This document shows positions 36,329-46,202 of a stretch of DNA of 64,000 nucleotides, in pieces (within the stretch, counting starts at the first letter, position 1; every line of letters starts with the position of its first letter). Location of the stretch: the NCBI RefSeq assembly GCF_039962115.1, contig NZ_JAMPKJ010000020.1:1-64000 (forward strand), given 5' to 3'. The DNA is from Funiculus sociatus GB2-C1. Lineage in GTDB: Bacteria > Cyanobacteriota > Cyanobacteriia > Cyanobacteriales > FACHB-T130. Under the pieces are notes generated by a model. The model searched no databases and was not told where the DNA came from. It worked only from the letters and a program-made list of their open reading frames with translations. Both the position numbers and the translations under genes were made by a program.

Positions 36329-36733
36329 TCAGACTCACCGGGATGCTGCAACCGGATATTGCTACCCTAACTTAAATTATCCAGGCATTAAAGGACAATA
36401 AGAATGTTGATTATACGGACAATTCTTTAAAGAGTGCCTGAAGATGGTTTATCTTCCTATAAAGAATTTGCTAAGCGGGGGTAGCTGCTTTCTTTCAGGA
36501 TGTTTTTCCATCATTGCAGAAGAGGAGGTATAAAAATGTAATCAAACCAACGGGCTAATAAAGGTTAGGGTGCATGGCAACAAGAACTGTTTCCATTTCT
36601 TTGATAGCACATCCGGAAGCACTCTTAGGTGAATGGTTTTACCCTTCAAACTGAATCAAGATAAGGGAATGAGGGTAGTTATAGGGTTGAGCGGTAAAAT
36701 GATCGGGGTGAACTAGGTAAAAACATAGAGTAA
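36329..36733. other. 405-base divergent region before pheT with a start-stop mini-ORF
   Basis: Contains a strong Shine-Dalgarno AGAGGAGGT (36521-36529) placed seven bases before ATG 36536, which is followed at once by TAA. About 195 bases separate it from pheT. Otherwise no gene or clear hairpin is seen; it must hold promoters for both the kinase and pheT. Confidence 0.5.
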
Positions 36734-39292
36734 ATGCGTATCTCTCTCAACTGGCTGCGAGAATTAGTTGATTTGACGATGACCCCAACCCAGTTGGCGG
36801 ACACGCTGACTATGGCTGGGTTCGAGGTGGAAGAGATTGAAGACCGCCGGACTTGGGCTGATGGGGTGGTGGTGGGGAAAATTGTGGAGATTCAACCCCA
36901 CCCGAATGCGGATAAGCTCCGGGTCTGTACTGTGGATGTGGGGGCAGCGTCTCCTTTGAATATTGTCTGCGGGGCATCGAATGCGCGGGCTGATATTTAT
37001 GTGCCTGTGGCAACTGTAGGAACTTATTTGCCTGCTGTTGAGTTGAAGATTAAACCGGCAAAACTCCGGGGTGTACCTTCTGCTGGGATGATCTGCTCTT
37101 TGGCTGAGTTGGGTTTGGCGAAGGAATCGGCTGGAATTCATATTTTTGAGCTGGAGAATCCGCAGTTGGGTAGCGATGCGCGATCGCTTCTCGGTTTAGA
37201 TGATGTAATTTTAGACTTGACTTCTACGGCGAATCGTGCTGATGCTCTGAGTATGGTGGGCGTGGCGCGGGAGGTGGCGGCGCTGACTGGTGCAACTCTC
37301 CGACTACCAGAAGTTGGCTCTGTATCTATCCCAGAGGGAAGTGCAGGTCTAAGTGTGCGAATTTCAGAGCGGCAAGCTTGCCCCGCCTATATTGGGACTG
37401 TAATTGAAAAGGTAAAAATTGCGCCTTCTCCGGCGTGGTTGCAGCAGCGATTACAAGCGGCTGGGGTGCGCCCGATTAACAATGTGGTGGATGTTACTAA
37501 CTACATTTTGCTGGAATGGGGTCAGCCGCTACACGCATTTGATCGCGATCGCTTACAACAGATTGCAGGGGGCAACACCCTGACTATCGGCGTGCGCTTT
37601 GCCAATGGGGGGGAATCCCTGAAAACGCTGGATGGGCAAACTCGCACCTTGCAACCCCAAAATCTACTGATTACTGCCAATGACAAACCTGTGGCTTTGG
37701 CGGGGGTGATGGGCGGTGAGGAAACAGAAGTTTATCAGGGTACTGAGAATTTAGTTTTAGAAGCGGCTTTGTTTGACCCGGTAGCAATTCGACGATCTGC
37801 TCGCAGCCAGAATTTAAGGACGGAGGCCTCTGGACGCTACGAACGGGGGGTGAATCAAGCAGAATTGGCGGTGGCTTGTCAGAGGGCGATCGCGCTTTTG
37901 ACTCAGTTCGCTAGTGGCACCCCTGTGGCTCAGGAAGTTGCGGACACTCGTCCTGACCCTTCAGCTTGGATGCGTTCGATTGAGCTGCGTCTTGACCGGA
38001 TAAACCAGGTTCTAGGGCCTGTAGAGTTGGGAGATGCTACTGGTGAAATTCAACCGGAAGATGTGCAGCGGATCTTGACTGCGCTGGGATGTGACGTATC
38101 GCTGGGGACTGGGGACTGGGGACTGGGGACTGGGGACAAGGGACTGGGGACAAGGGACTGGGGACAAGGGAGTTCCAATTCCCAATCCCCAATCCCCAAT
38201 TCCCAATCCCCAATTCCCAATTCCCAATCCCCGGTATGGATGGTAAAAGTGCCACCCTATCGTTACCGAGACTTAGAGCGGGAAATTGACTTGATTGAAG
38301 AAATCGCCCGTCTTTACGGCTACGATAATTTCTGCGACACTCTGCCAGATAAAACTGAACCTGGGTATCTTTCCTCCGACCAAATGCTGACGCGCAAGCT
38401 GAGGGAAGCTTTGCGGGGAGCAGGATTGACAGAAGTAATGCACTACTCTTACTCGGTGGCGAAGACGGAGGACGATCGCGAGGTAGCGATCGCTAATCCG
38501 ATGTTCGCAGAATACTCATCGCTGCGAACTGAATTGGTATCTGCCTTAATTAATGCTTTCCAGTACAATTTGGAGCAAGGCAACGGTTCCTTGAACGCCT
38601 TTGAAATAGGTCGGGTATTCTGGCGGGAAGAGGACGGACTAATAGAAGCTGACTCGGTGGCGGGAATTATTGGCGGCGACCCCACTCAAGGTACTTGGAC
38701 GCGGGGAGGCGCATTACAACCGATGACTTGGTTTGAAGCCAAGGGAGTGCTGGAAAGTTTGTTTGCACGGCTGGGAATGCCTGTAGAATATCAACCAGAC
38801 CGACGCGATCCGCGCCTGCATCCGGGACGCACAGCTTCTTTGTGGTTGCAGGGTGATCGTTTGGGTACGTTTGGGCAACTGCATCCCCAGATGAGGCAAC
38901 AGCGGGGTTTGCCGGATGCTGTCTACGTTTTTGAGATGGATTTGGATGTGGTCTTAGACTATCTGGATCGGGATGAAAACCTGATACCTGTGTTCAAACC
39001 TTTCTCGACTTTCCCCGGTGCTAACCGGGATTTGGCTTTATTTGCCTCGACTAAAATTTCTGTAGCGGAAATTAAACGAGCGATCGCGTCTGCTGGCGGT
39101 GCTTTACTAGAATCGGTGGAATTGTTTGATGAATATCGTGGTCAAAATGTCCCAGAGGGACAGCGAAGTTTGGCCTTGCGGTTAGTTTACCGCGCCAGCG
39201 ATCGCACTCTCACCGATGAAGATGTCGAACCAGTACATCAAAAAATCCGAGAAGCACTCGTCGATAAATTTAGTGTCAGTCTGAGAAGTTAA
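36734..39292 (+). CDS. pheT: Phenylalanyl-tRNA synthetase beta subunit with repeat-derived insert, 852 aa
   Basis: PheT pairs with PheS to charge tRNA-Phe. Domains in order: B1 and the EMAP/OB tRNA-binding region (about 40-155), B3/B4 editing region (210-390, [33 protein letters not shown]), B5 (about 410-525), catalytic-like core, and the FDX-ACB anticodon domain at the C terminus ([15 protein letters not shown]). Residues about 456-499 ([14 protein letters not shown], then [11 protein letters not shown]) interrupt a B5 loop and are encoded by a heptad tandem repeat in frame. The rest of the protein is intact. Confidence 0.97.
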   Translation: MRISLNWLRELVDLTMTPTQLADTLTMAGFEVEEIEDRRTWADGVVVGKIVEIQPHPNADKLRVCTVDVGAASPLNIVCGASNARADIYVPVATVGTYLPAVELKIKPAKLRGVPSAGMICSLAELGLAKESAGIHIFELENPQLGSDARSLLGLDDVILDLTSTANRADALSMVGVAREVAALTGATLRLPEVGSVSIPEGSAGLSVRISERQACPAYIGTVIEKVKIAPSPAWLQQRLQAAGVRPINNVVDVTNYILLEWGQPLHAFDRDRLQQIAGGNTLTIGVRFANGGESLKTLDGQTRTLQPQNLLITANDKPVALAGVMGGEETEVYQGTENLVLEAALFDPVAIRRSARSQNLRTEASGRYERGVNQAELAVACQRAIALLTQFASGTPVAQEVADTRPDPSAWMRSIELRLDRINQVLGPVELGDATGEIQPEDVQRILTALGCDVSLGTGDWGLGTGDKGLGTRDWGQGSSNSQSPIPNSQSPIPNSQSPVWMVKVPPYRYRDLEREIDLIEEIARLYGYDNFCDTLPDKTEPGYLSSDQMLTRKLREALRGAGLTEVMHYSYSVAKTEDDREVAIANPMFAEYSSLRTELVSALINAFQYNLEQGNGSLNAFEIGRVFWREEDGLIEADSVAGIIGGDPTQGTWTRGGALQPMTWFEAKGVLESLFARLGMPVEYQPDRRDPRLHPGRTASLWLQGDRLGTFGQLHPQMRQQRGLPDAVYVFEMDLDVVLDYLDRDENLIPVFKPFSTFPGANRDLALFASTKISVAEIKRAIASAGGALLESVELFDEYRGQNVPEGQRSLALRLVYRASDRTLTDEDVEPVHQKIREALVDKFSVSLRS
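38101..38232. repeat. In-frame heptad tandem repeat inside pheT
   Basis: The left arm is about ten GGGGACT/GGGGACA-type heptads and the right arm is inverted-type CCCAATC/CCCAATT heptads; the two can pair into a hairpin with one mismatch per heptad. The block keeps the reading frame and adds about 44 residues. The same heptads occur intergenically at 28531-28699. Confidence 0.93.
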
Positions 39293-39297
39293 GTTTT

Positions 39298-39359
39298 GCT
39301 AATGGCTAATTCTTTATATTAGCCATTAGCAATTAACAATTAGCCATTAGCAATTAGCC
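39298..39359. repeat. TTAGCCATTAGCAATTA repeat cluster between pheT and yciI
   Basis: GCTAATGGCTAAT (39298-39310) pairs perfectly with 39318-39330 (13 bp, 7-base loop) and may terminate pheT. The right arm sequence is repeated at about 39339-39354, and the last partial copy ends in the ATG of the YciI gene, which has no ribosome site. Confidence 0.75.
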
Positions 39360-39629
39360 ATGACTAAATATGTGATGTGGGGAAATTATTGCGAGGATGT
39401 TTTAGAGAAGCGATCGCCTTATCGCCAAGCACATCTAGACGGTCTTGCCGCCCAAAAAGAATCCGGTGTTTTAATTACCATTGGCCCTACTAAGGATCTC
39501 ACCAAAGTCTTTGGTATCTACGAAGCCGAAGACGAAGCCACCGTCCGCCAGTTAATCGAAGCCGATCCTTACTGGCAAAACGGCATTTGGACAGAATACG
39601 ATGTCCGCGAATGGATTCAAGCCTTTTAA
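39360..39629 (+). CDS. YciI-family protein, 89 aa
   Basis: A small ferredoxin-fold YCII-related protein: MWGNYCEDVLEKRSPYRQAHL with the conserved R..HL histidine region, ESGVLITIGPT, and EADPYWQNGIW near 69-79. The family includes dehydrochlorinase-like enzymes, but most members have no known substrate. The start codon is contained in the last copy of an upstream repeat, so the original leader seems to have been replaced. Same strand as pheT, 67 bases downstream. Confidence 0.88.
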   Translation: MTKYVMWGNYCEDVLEKRSPYRQAHLDGLAAQKESGVLITIGPTKDLTKVFGIYEAEDEATVRQLIEADPYWQNGIWTEYDVREWIQAF

Positions 39630-39983
39630 ATAATCTTTCGTTAGTGCGTTCACCCTTTTATGGTGGCGCTACGCGAACAAAGCCTGCTTTACGCAGGCTT
39701 TCAAGGTTTTAATCCACACAGGTGGACGAAATCTGTAGCCGCGAATTACATTCACAGGGGCTTTTTTCAATAAAGTTTTATTTAAACGCTGCAAGATTTT
39801 TGGGCAATTAATGTTATTTAACCCAAATACACAATTATTTCCAAAACTGAATCCTTATACCATAGCTTTACAATTTTTGAACACTGCCTTAAGGCAGATA
39901 TACAAAAAAGGACACAACTCGTTAAATTTAAAAAACGTCTATCGAAAGGCTAGACTCTTACTCTTACAGTACCACTAAAATTT
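39630..39983. other. 354-base region between yciI and amylase, repeats only
   Basis: AAAGCCTGC (39690-39698) and GCAGGCTTT form a stem (ends near 39711), a probable terminator of yciI and a member of the AGCCTGC repeat family also seen near 6414. GTAGCCGCGAATTACATTC near 39737 is another common cyanobacterial repeat. CTGCCTTAAGGCAG near 39888 is a small palindrome. No gene is seen. Confidence 0.5.
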
Positions 39984-41912
39984 ATGGTATCAACTCCTCC
40001 ATCTCAAGCTTCATCAAGTCAATATGAAGTTACCGATCCAAAAGCAGAAGTTGAAGTTATAGTCTCCGAAACTAAACCAGACAGCGAAATAGATTTAGAA
40101 TTTCTTTATACCAGAGATATTGAATTTCGCCAAGAAACCATTTACTTCATCGTTGTAGACCGCTTTTATGACGGTGATCCTGACAACAGCGAAGGCCCAA
40201 ACCCAGAACTTTTCGACCCAGAAGCAAAGGATTGGGGAAAATATTGGGGTGGAGATTTACAAGGAATTATTGATAAACTCGATTATTTAAAAGATATGGG
40301 AGTTACAGCACTTTGGCTGACTCCCTTATTCGAGCAAGTTGAAGCATTATTTGTTGAACAAGCCGCAATTCATGGCTACTGGACAAAGGATTTTAAACGC
40401 ATCAATCCTCGCTTTATTGGCAAAGATGAAGAACCTTCACTCAACAAAACCCAAGAAACTAGAAATACAACTTTTGATAAATTAGTTGCTGAATTACACG
40501 TCCGAAAAATGAAGCTGGTGCTGGATATTGTGTGTAACCACAGCAACCCAGATTTTAGCGGTAAGAAGGGGGAACTCTACGACGATGGAGTGAAAATAGC
40601 AGATTTTAACGATGATAAAAATGGGTGGTATCACCACTATGGTGAAGTAAAAAATTGGGAAGATGAGTGGCAAGTTCAAAACTGCGAACTGTCTGGTTTA
40701 GCCACCTTCAACGAAAATAATGTCGAGTACCGAAACTACATTAAATTAGCAATTAAACAATGGCTAGACCGGGGAGTTGATGCTTTGCGGGTAGATACCG
40801 TTAAGCATATGCCTATCTGGTTTTGGCAAGAATTTAACGCTGATATTGTAACCCACAAGCCGGATGTTTTCATTTTTGGCGAGTGGATTTTTAGCGATCC
40901 TCGAAGTGAGCTTTCGGTGGAATTTGCCAATGAGTCTGGGATGACAATTCTAGACTTTGGTCTTTGTTTAGCAATTCGAGCAGCTTTGGCGCAAGGCGCT
41001 GAAGGTGGATTTCACCTGATGCAGGATGTTCTAGATTTGGATCATCGCTATTACGGGGCGACTGAGTTGATTACATTTATTGATAATCACGATATGCCCC
41101 GATTCCAGTCTTTGAATCCCAATCCAGAGATGCTCAGGGTAGCGATCGCTTTCATTATGACCTCTCGCGGCATTCCCTGCATCTACTACGGCACAGAACA
41201 GTATCTTCACGACGATACAAACGGCGGTAATGACCCCTACAATCGCCCCATGATGACTCAGTGGGATACCAATTCACCCCTTTATCGAGATATCCGGTTA
41301 CTATCAGGTTTGCGACGACTGAATCCGGCGGTATCTATGGGAAGCCAGTGGCAAAAATATCTGACACCTGATGTTTATTGTTACGTTCGTCGTTACCGAG
41401 ATTCGATACTTTTTGTGGCGATGAATCGTGGTGAAGCTGTTAAGCTGGAATCAGTTGATACAGAGTTACCAGAAGGAGAACATACCGATATTTTGTCGCG
41501 GCGCAAATTTGAAGTTAAAGACGGAAAGTTACAAAACTTAGAACTAGAAGCACAGGATGTAATTGTCATCAGTCACGTTGGGGAACGTATCAAAGGGCAA
41601 ACCATTGTGCGGGTACAACTCAATGCTGTAGAAACACAGCCTGGAGAAACTGTTGTGGTAATGGGAGATTGTCCGGAGTTAGGTAATTGGGATATATCCA
41701 AAGCTTACCCCCTGGAATACATCAACACTAACACTTGGTTTGGGGAAATTCCCTTTAACGAAAGTGCTGGAAAGTTGATTACTTATAAATACGCGCTGTG
41801 GCGTGAAGGGCAGTCACCATTACGCGAAAATAACGTCGGTCGTCGTTGGGTTATTGCCAACGAAGGGACGGTAAAATGGCGCGATAAATGGGCGACAGGA
41901 CGCGAGTCTTAA
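39984..41912 (+). CDS. Cytoplasmic GH13 alpha-amylase with C-terminal CBM20, 642 aa
   Basis: GH13 blocks are intact: VDRFYDGDPDN near 58-68, DIVCNHSNPDF near 179-189, GVDALRVDT (nucleophile Asp) near 264-273, IFGEWIF (acid Glu) near 294-300 and FIDNHDMPRF near 366-375. Residues about 535-635 are a CBM20 starch-binding module (VRVQLNAVET..., VVVMGDCPELGNWDISKAYPL). There is no signal peptide, so it should act on intracellular glycogen or maltodextrins. It lies in the trehalose region but on the opposite strand. Hydrolase versus transferase specificity cannot be read off. Confidence 0.93.
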   Translation: MVSTPPSQASSSQYEVTDPKAEVEVIVSETKPDSEIDLEFLYTRDIEFRQETIYFIVVDRFYDGDPDNSEGPNPELFDPEAKDWGKYWGGDLQGIIDKLDYLKDMGVTALWLTPLFEQVEALFVEQAAIHGYWTKDFKRINPRFIGKDEEPSLNKTQETRNTTFDKLVAELHVRKMKLVLDIVCNHSNPDFSGKKGELYDDGVKIADFNDDKNGWYHHYGEVKNWEDEWQVQNCELSGLATFNENNVEYRNYIKLAIKQWLDRGVDALRVDTVKHMPIWFWQEFNADIVTHKPDVFIFGEWIFSDPRSELSVEFANESGMTILDFGLCLAIRAALAQGAEGGFHLMQDVLDLDHRYYGATELITFIDNHDMPRFQSLNPNPEMLRVAIAFIMTSRGIPCIYYGTEQYLHDDTNGGNDPYNRPMMTQWDTNSPLYRDIRLLSGLRRLNPAVSMGSQWQKYLTPDVYCYVRRYRDSILFVAMNRGEAVKLESVDTELPEGEHTDILSRRKFEVKDGKLQNLELEAQDVIVISHVGERIKGQTIVRVQLNAVETQPGETVVVMGDCPELGNWDISKAYPLEYINTNTWFGEIPFNESAGKLITYKYALWREGQSPLRENNVGRRWVIANEGTVKWRDKWATGRES

Positions 41913-42076
41913 AAAGGTAAAGAGTAAGAGGCAAAAAGGCCAAAACAAAGAAACAAAGATACATTTGCTGCCTAGACCGATTACCTTAGCATACCTTTTC
42001 TCGTTCTCATGCTGTGGTCTGGGAACGCATGAATAAAGCTCTGTCTCTCGTTTCCAATCCAAACAGATTTCAGATC

Positions 42077-42104
42077 AAGAGGAGGCTGGAGCCTCCTCTT
42101 TTAT
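42077..42104. terminator. AAGAGGAGGCT hairpin terminator
   Basis: An 11-bp perfect inverted repeat (42077-42087 and 42090-42100) followed by TTATT on the + strand, in the gap between the convergent amylase and methyltransferase genes. It should terminate the amylase transcript. Confidence 0.8.
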
Positions 42105-42163
42105 TCCCAGCACTTGGAATGAGAGAGAAAGTAGAATAAAACCCTATTCCCTCAGCCTTAGCA

Positions 42164-42922
42164 TCAAAGCTTAACAGCTTGGCCGATATAGCATACAGAA
42201 GTGTCATCGTTAATTTGGATGTGAAATAACTCTGTCGTGTCGCCATTTCTGCGATTATTTAACCCTTTAAATACCATATCCCTAAGTGTTTTAAAATTAG
42301 TGCCGTCAGTCAGATCAAACCCTTTAATTGCAATATTTTTGAAGCCAGTTGTTTCCATTAACCCAATCAATTCATCGGGTTTAATAAATTTATTCCAGTC
42401 GTGAAGCCCTCGCGGTATTTGCTTTAAAATATCCTCCAAAAGCCAAATCATTATCACTTTTGACTTAAAAGTTCTGTTGATTGTATCAAATAAAAACATT
42501 CCATTTTTCTTTAATACTCTGTAAGCTTCTGAGATAACTTTTTCCAAATCGGCGATATGCTCTAAAACATCAAAACACACAACGGCATCAAATGTATTTT
42601 CCTCATAAGGGAGGTCTTCAGCAGTTCCCCATTTGTAGTCAATTAGTAGGTCGCTCTTTTGGGCGTGTTCTTGTGCTGCTTTAATTGAGGTGAAAGATAA
42701 ATCTATACCAGATACATTAGCTCCTCGCTTGGCTAGGAATTCGCAGGCTAATCCACCTCCGCAACCCACATCCAAAACTTTGAGCCCTTTCCAATTGGGG
42801 ACATAGCTATTAAAAAATTCAAACCTAGATTTGTTTAAATGGTCAGGCAGATATAATACCTCATCTTCCTTCCACCATTTATCAGCATTCAAGTTATAGT
42901 ATTCCAAATCATTTTTAATCAT
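42164..42922 (-). CDS. UbiG-like class I SAM methyltransferase, 252 aa
   Basis: Motif I VLDVGCGGGLACEFLAKRG near 49-67, motif II DAVVCFDVLEHI near 112-123 and motif III RVLKKNGMFLFDTINRT near 138-154 match UbiG-type O-methyltransferases; the N-terminal YNLNADKWWKED block is also UbiG-like. Cyanobacteria make plastoquinone, not ubiquinone, so the substrate may be different. Its leader carries a perfect 12-bp inverted repeat and an AGGGGAT ribosome site. It has no obvious link to the sugar genes around it. Confidence 0.85.
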   Translation of the reverse strand: MIKNDLEYYNLNADKWWKEDEVLYLPDHLNKSRFEFFNSYVPNWKGLKVLDVGCGGGLACEFLAKRGANVSGIDLSFTSIKAAQEHAQKSDLLIDYKWGTAEDLPYEENTFDAVVCFDVLEHIADLEKVISEAYRVLKKNGMFLFDTINRTFKSKVIMIWLLEDILKQIPRGLHDWNKFIKPDELIGLMETTGFKNIAIKGFDLTDGTNFKTLRDMVFKGLNNRRNGDTTELFHIQINDDTSVCYIGQAVKL

Positions 42923-43416
42923 GGTCTATCCCCTGTTCTAACTCAATTTCTCAATCTACAGCTCTAATCAAAGCGGTTAGCTGTAGATTGTTAATTGTTA
43001 TGCTGATGAAAACGCGATCGCAAAGCGTTGCGTTTCCAGCACTGCCTTAACAAACACCTTGTTTATATAATTTCAAGTTAGCTACTAATGTTGGTGGCTT
43101 GCTTGTACCTGAAGACTTGATTTATTGTTAAATCAGTCGGTTACAAGTTATACACGCTGCTGGTAGTTAGTTTGTAAAGATAAAGACATACGCAGTGAAG
43201 GCAGGGTTGGTTAATGCAGAATAAGTATTTTTCTTAGTAATAAATAACTACCCTTTATAAAATTTTTTAGCTTCTTTACCTAATAGACAAAAGCTTTTCT
43301 CTATCTTCAGAAACTCCCTTCAGGGAAAGGCGCGATCGCAGCTTTCTCAAAAAGGCAAACAAAAAACAACGCAGAGAAATATTTAACTCTGCGTCCCTTT
43401 GCGTACCAAGAGCGTT
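42923..43416. other. 494-base region before the UbiG-like gene with a 12-bp inverted repeat
   Basis: CAATCTACAGCT (42952-42963) and its exact complement (42979-42990) flank a 15-base loop, 30 bases upstream of the methyltransferase start, so they would form a leader hairpin or an operator. The rest (43000-43416) is A/T-rich with no gene or named element seen; it also holds the trehalase 3' end region. Confidence 0.6.
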
Positions 43417-44943
43417 TTAATCCAAAATGGCTAATAGTTCCAGAAAAACTGCATTTGTCCAACCAAAACCAATTTCATTGGAACTGTATCCGAAGTGGAT
43501 TTCATCGGAAACATCGGCTGAACAGTTATAAACGTCGTATTTCTCTAGGAGTGTTCCAGTTCTTTCAAACTCTTGAACTAACAAAGATATAAAGTTTCGC
43601 GCTAAACGTTTAGCATCTTCTTCGTAACCATATCGTAGCAATCCTTGAACTGCAATTAATTGTAACGGCGCCCAACCAAAGGGAGCATCCCATTGACTTC
43701 CGGTGACACGGGTGCTGGTGAGTAATCCTCCGGGGGCCTCAAAGTCGGGCAAATTTTCTACAACTCTTTTTGCTTGTTCTTCGGATGCGATACCTGCCCA
43801 CAAAGGATAAAATGTTGTGGCAAATTCATAGTTGCGACGTTTGCCAGTGTGAAAGTTGTAATCAAAGTACAGTCCGGCTTCTTCATCCCAGAGAAATTTG
43901 TCAATTAATTGGCGGCGGGATGCAGCGCGATCGCGCCATTGATGGGCAATTTCTTTGTATCCTAAAATATCGTTAATTTCTGCTGTATCTTCCTCCATTT
44001 TGTAAATCAAAACGTTCAGGCAAACGGGAGCATAATGAATAATATCTACATTGAAAGGTCCAAAACGATAAGATGGATCAAAACCAGATTCTCGCATTGT
44101 CCTGTCGCCTTTGTAGAACAAATCAGTTAAGCGATCGCTCTCTCGGTCGTAATACAAACTAACATCATAAGCTTCGACTTCAAATTTACGATAATATTCT
44201 CGTACCCGGTCATAATGAGTTCTTCCCTCCTCATCCCGTTCGGAAATAAGCACTTCTGGGGCTGGCCCTTCACCTAAAGCAAAATAGCGAGAAAGTCCTG
44301 TCGCCTGATTCAAGTGTGGTGGCAAAGTCCAGTAGTAATAAAAACTTTCTGTTGCTGATAATACAGATTGCAGCCACTCCTTATCCTGAGTGTGCTGATA
44401 GAGTGCCAGAATCATTGGTGTTAGTAAAGGTGGCTGCGATCGCGTCAGCATATACGTCCGATTCGCATTTAAAATCGTCCCGTAATGCACAATTTCATAT
44501 ATCAACTGTTCCACCAAACTTTTCGCTAATTCCAGTTCTCCATCCTGTAGTAATCCTAATTGGATGAAATAACTATCCCAGCCGTACATTTCATTAAAAC
44601 GACCGCCAGGAACTACATATTCATGAGGTAAATAGAGCAACCCATGTTCTTCAATTTGCTCAACTTCTGCTGGTAAAGTTCTAATTTCAATTTGATTAAA
44701 TTCTTCCTGACTGAGGACTTTTCGTAGAGATGCTTCTATTTGCGATCGCTCTTCTTTTTGCGATATATATATAGGCCACTTTTTTCCGGGAAAATGATCA
44801 ATTTTTGGATCGCGTGCAGCATCTAAAATATGTTCGTGAGAACGAGATAGTGTCTTCCAAGTTTCCTTTATATAGGCTCTCACTGCCTTGATTTTTTCTG
44901 GAGATAGAAAGGCTTCTTTTTGAGTTAAATCTTCACTATTCAC
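43417..44943 (-). CDS. treH: Alpha,alpha-trehalase (GH37), 508 aa
   Basis: Both trehalase signatures are present: PGGRFNEMYGWDSYFIQLGLL near 112-132 and QWDAPFGWAPLQ near 432-443. It cleaves trehalose to two glucose. No signal peptide, so it is intracellular. The gene lies downstream of treY and treZ on the same strand, separated from treY by a methyltransferase and a NUDIX gene; the three enzymes together set the trehalose level, which in cyanobacteria rises on drying or salt stress. Seventeen bases separate it from the upstream methyltransferase, suggesting co-transcription. Confidence 0.95.
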   Translation of the reverse strand: MNSEDLTQKEAFLSPEKIKAVRAYIKETWKTLSRSHEHILDAARDPKIDHFPGKKWPIYISQKEERSQIEASLRKVLSQEEFNQIEIRTLPAEVEQIEEHGLLYLPHEYVVPGGRFNEMYGWDSYFIQLGLLQDGELELAKSLVEQLIYEIVHYGTILNANRTYMLTRSQPPLLTPMILALYQHTQDKEWLQSVLSATESFYYYWTLPPHLNQATGLSRYFALGEGPAPEVLISERDEEGRTHYDRVREYYRKFEVEAYDVSLYYDRESDRLTDLFYKGDRTMRESGFDPSYRFGPFNVDIIHYAPVCLNVLIYKMEEDTAEINDILGYKEIAHQWRDRAASRRQLIDKFLWDEEAGLYFDYNFHTGKRRNYEFATTFYPLWAGIASEEQAKRVVENLPDFEAPGGLLTSTRVTGSQWDAPFGWAPLQLIAVQGLLRYGYEEDAKRLARNFISLLVQEFERTGTLLEKYDVYNCSADVSDEIHFGYSSNEIGFGWTNAVFLELLAILD

Positions 44944-44959
44944 GGTTTATCCTTAGCTT

Positions 44960-45835
44960 TTAATATTTTCTTGTAGCGTGGGCATTCTGTCCGCCTTGCG
45001 GCGCAAATCTACTCACTTCCGAGCTAGTACAAAGTAAAGTTGTAATATCATTCCATATTCCTTGGTCTGTTGCTAACACCTCAACTTCTGCCATGTATTC
45101 CGCCTCAAATTGTTTTAATTTTTGGGGTTGCAGCTGCAATACCGGATTACCGCCAGGAGTCTTCCAGTTTTCTTTCCATGCCTTTTCCACATCACTGCGA
45201 TTAAGATAGGCACCAAACTGCTCAATTTTGACTTCAATATCTACAAATCCTGCCTCTTGTAACATTTTATGACACTTACCAGGGCTACCAAGCGGTTCTT
45301 TTACATCTGAAATAAAAATGCCATATTTTTGAGCTATTTTTTTAATCAGTGCATATGTAGTAAAGGATGTGTCAGAAAAAGTAGAAAATACCACTACCCC
45401 GCCTTTTTTTACAAAGCGATGCCACAAGCGCAAAACACCAGGTATGTCAGTAAACCATACTATCGCTGAAGAACATAATATCGCATCAAAGCTATTATTA
45501 CTGAAGTCTAACTTGTTGGCATCTGGTTCAATAAGTTCTATATTCTGCAAACCTTCGGCATCAATTTTTTGTTGCGCTTGACTGAGCATTCCTGTGGAAA
45601 TATCCACCCCAATTACTTTGCCTTCAGGAGCAACGATTTTTGCAGCAGGGATGGCAACTAAACCAGTACCAGTTGCCACATCCAGTATGTTTTGCCCCCT
45701 GTGTAGCTGGGAAATTTCAAGCAGTCGATTAGCAAGACGAGGGTGAAAATCACTTTCTTTATCATAGTTTGTTCTCCCATTAAAGAAAGCAGCCAATTGC
45801 TGCTTGAAATTGCCTTTTTCCGCCTGATTGAGCAT
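44960..45835 (-). CDS. Class I SAM methyltransferase, 291 aa
   Basis: Motif I ILDVATGTGLVAIPAAKIV near 49-67, VIGVDISTGMLSQA near 74-87, and FDAILCSSAIVWFTDIP near 118-134 define an UbiE/arsenite-type class I methyltransferase. The C-terminal 20 residues (APQGGQNAHAT) are encoded by a GCGCCGCAAGGCGG repeat-like sequence and are probably an acquired tail. Substrate unknown. It ends 17 bases before trehalase on the same strand and starts with a GGAG ribosome site. Confidence 0.85.
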   Translation of the reverse strand: MLNQAEKGNFKQQLAAFFNGRTNYDKESDFHPRLANRLLEISQLHRGQNILDVATGTGLVAIPAAKIVAPEGKVIGVDISTGMLSQAQQKIDAEGLQNIELIEPDANKLDFSNNSFDAILCSSAIVWFTDIPGVLRLWHRFVKKGGVVVFSTFSDTSFTTYALIKKIAQKYGIFISDVKEPLGSPGKCHKMLQEAGFVDIEVKIEQFGAYLNRSDVEKAWKENWKTPGGNPVLQLQPQKLKQFEAEYMAEVEVLATDQGIWNDITTLLCTSSEVSRFAPQGGQNAHATRKY

Positions 45836-45896
45836 TTAATATATTCTCCTCAATTTGGTTGAGAAACTGTTTTTTTTTTTCTACTGAGTTGTTGCG

Positions 45897-46165
45897 TGGC
45901 TAATAAGTAAAGCCACAGGAAAATATTTTTGGTTCTTCATTACTTGGTATGCCAAACTATTAGTTTAAAGGGCTGAAAAGCTTGGAATAGAAACCTTTGG
46001 GGCTTCTTAGCGCCTCTACCGCCAAAAACAATTTAAAATAATGCCCAAAACTTTTGCACAGCAAGACCTTTGGGCATCGCAGGAGGCAGATTAGCATATC
46101 AGGTACGGAAGAGCCATATTTTTAGCTTTCCCCAATTAACAACGTAGCATTAGCTCTGAGTGATT
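45897..46165 (-). pseudogene. Decayed copy of the treY 3' end
   Basis: Two blocks match the intact treY end. 46131-46165 matches 46896-46930 (29 of 35 bases) and translates on the minus strand as SLRANATLLIGES against SLKANGTVLIGD of TreY. 45897-45928 matches 46855-46886 (28 of 32 bases), reading like KYFPV.LL.S. In treY the blocks are 9 bases apart; here about 200 bases intervene, including an ATGCCCAAA/TTTGGGCAT stem (46041-46077). It therefore flanks the NUDIX gene on the side opposite the intact treY end. Confidence 0.75.
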
Positions 46166-46202
46166 TGGATGCTCGCATCATATAAAGGGTGGTTAAATGC
46201 TC

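Noticed and set aside
38101-38232. CRISPR array, because of the regular short repeats.
   Set aside because: Units are 7 bases without spacers, within a coding frame, and no cas gene is present.
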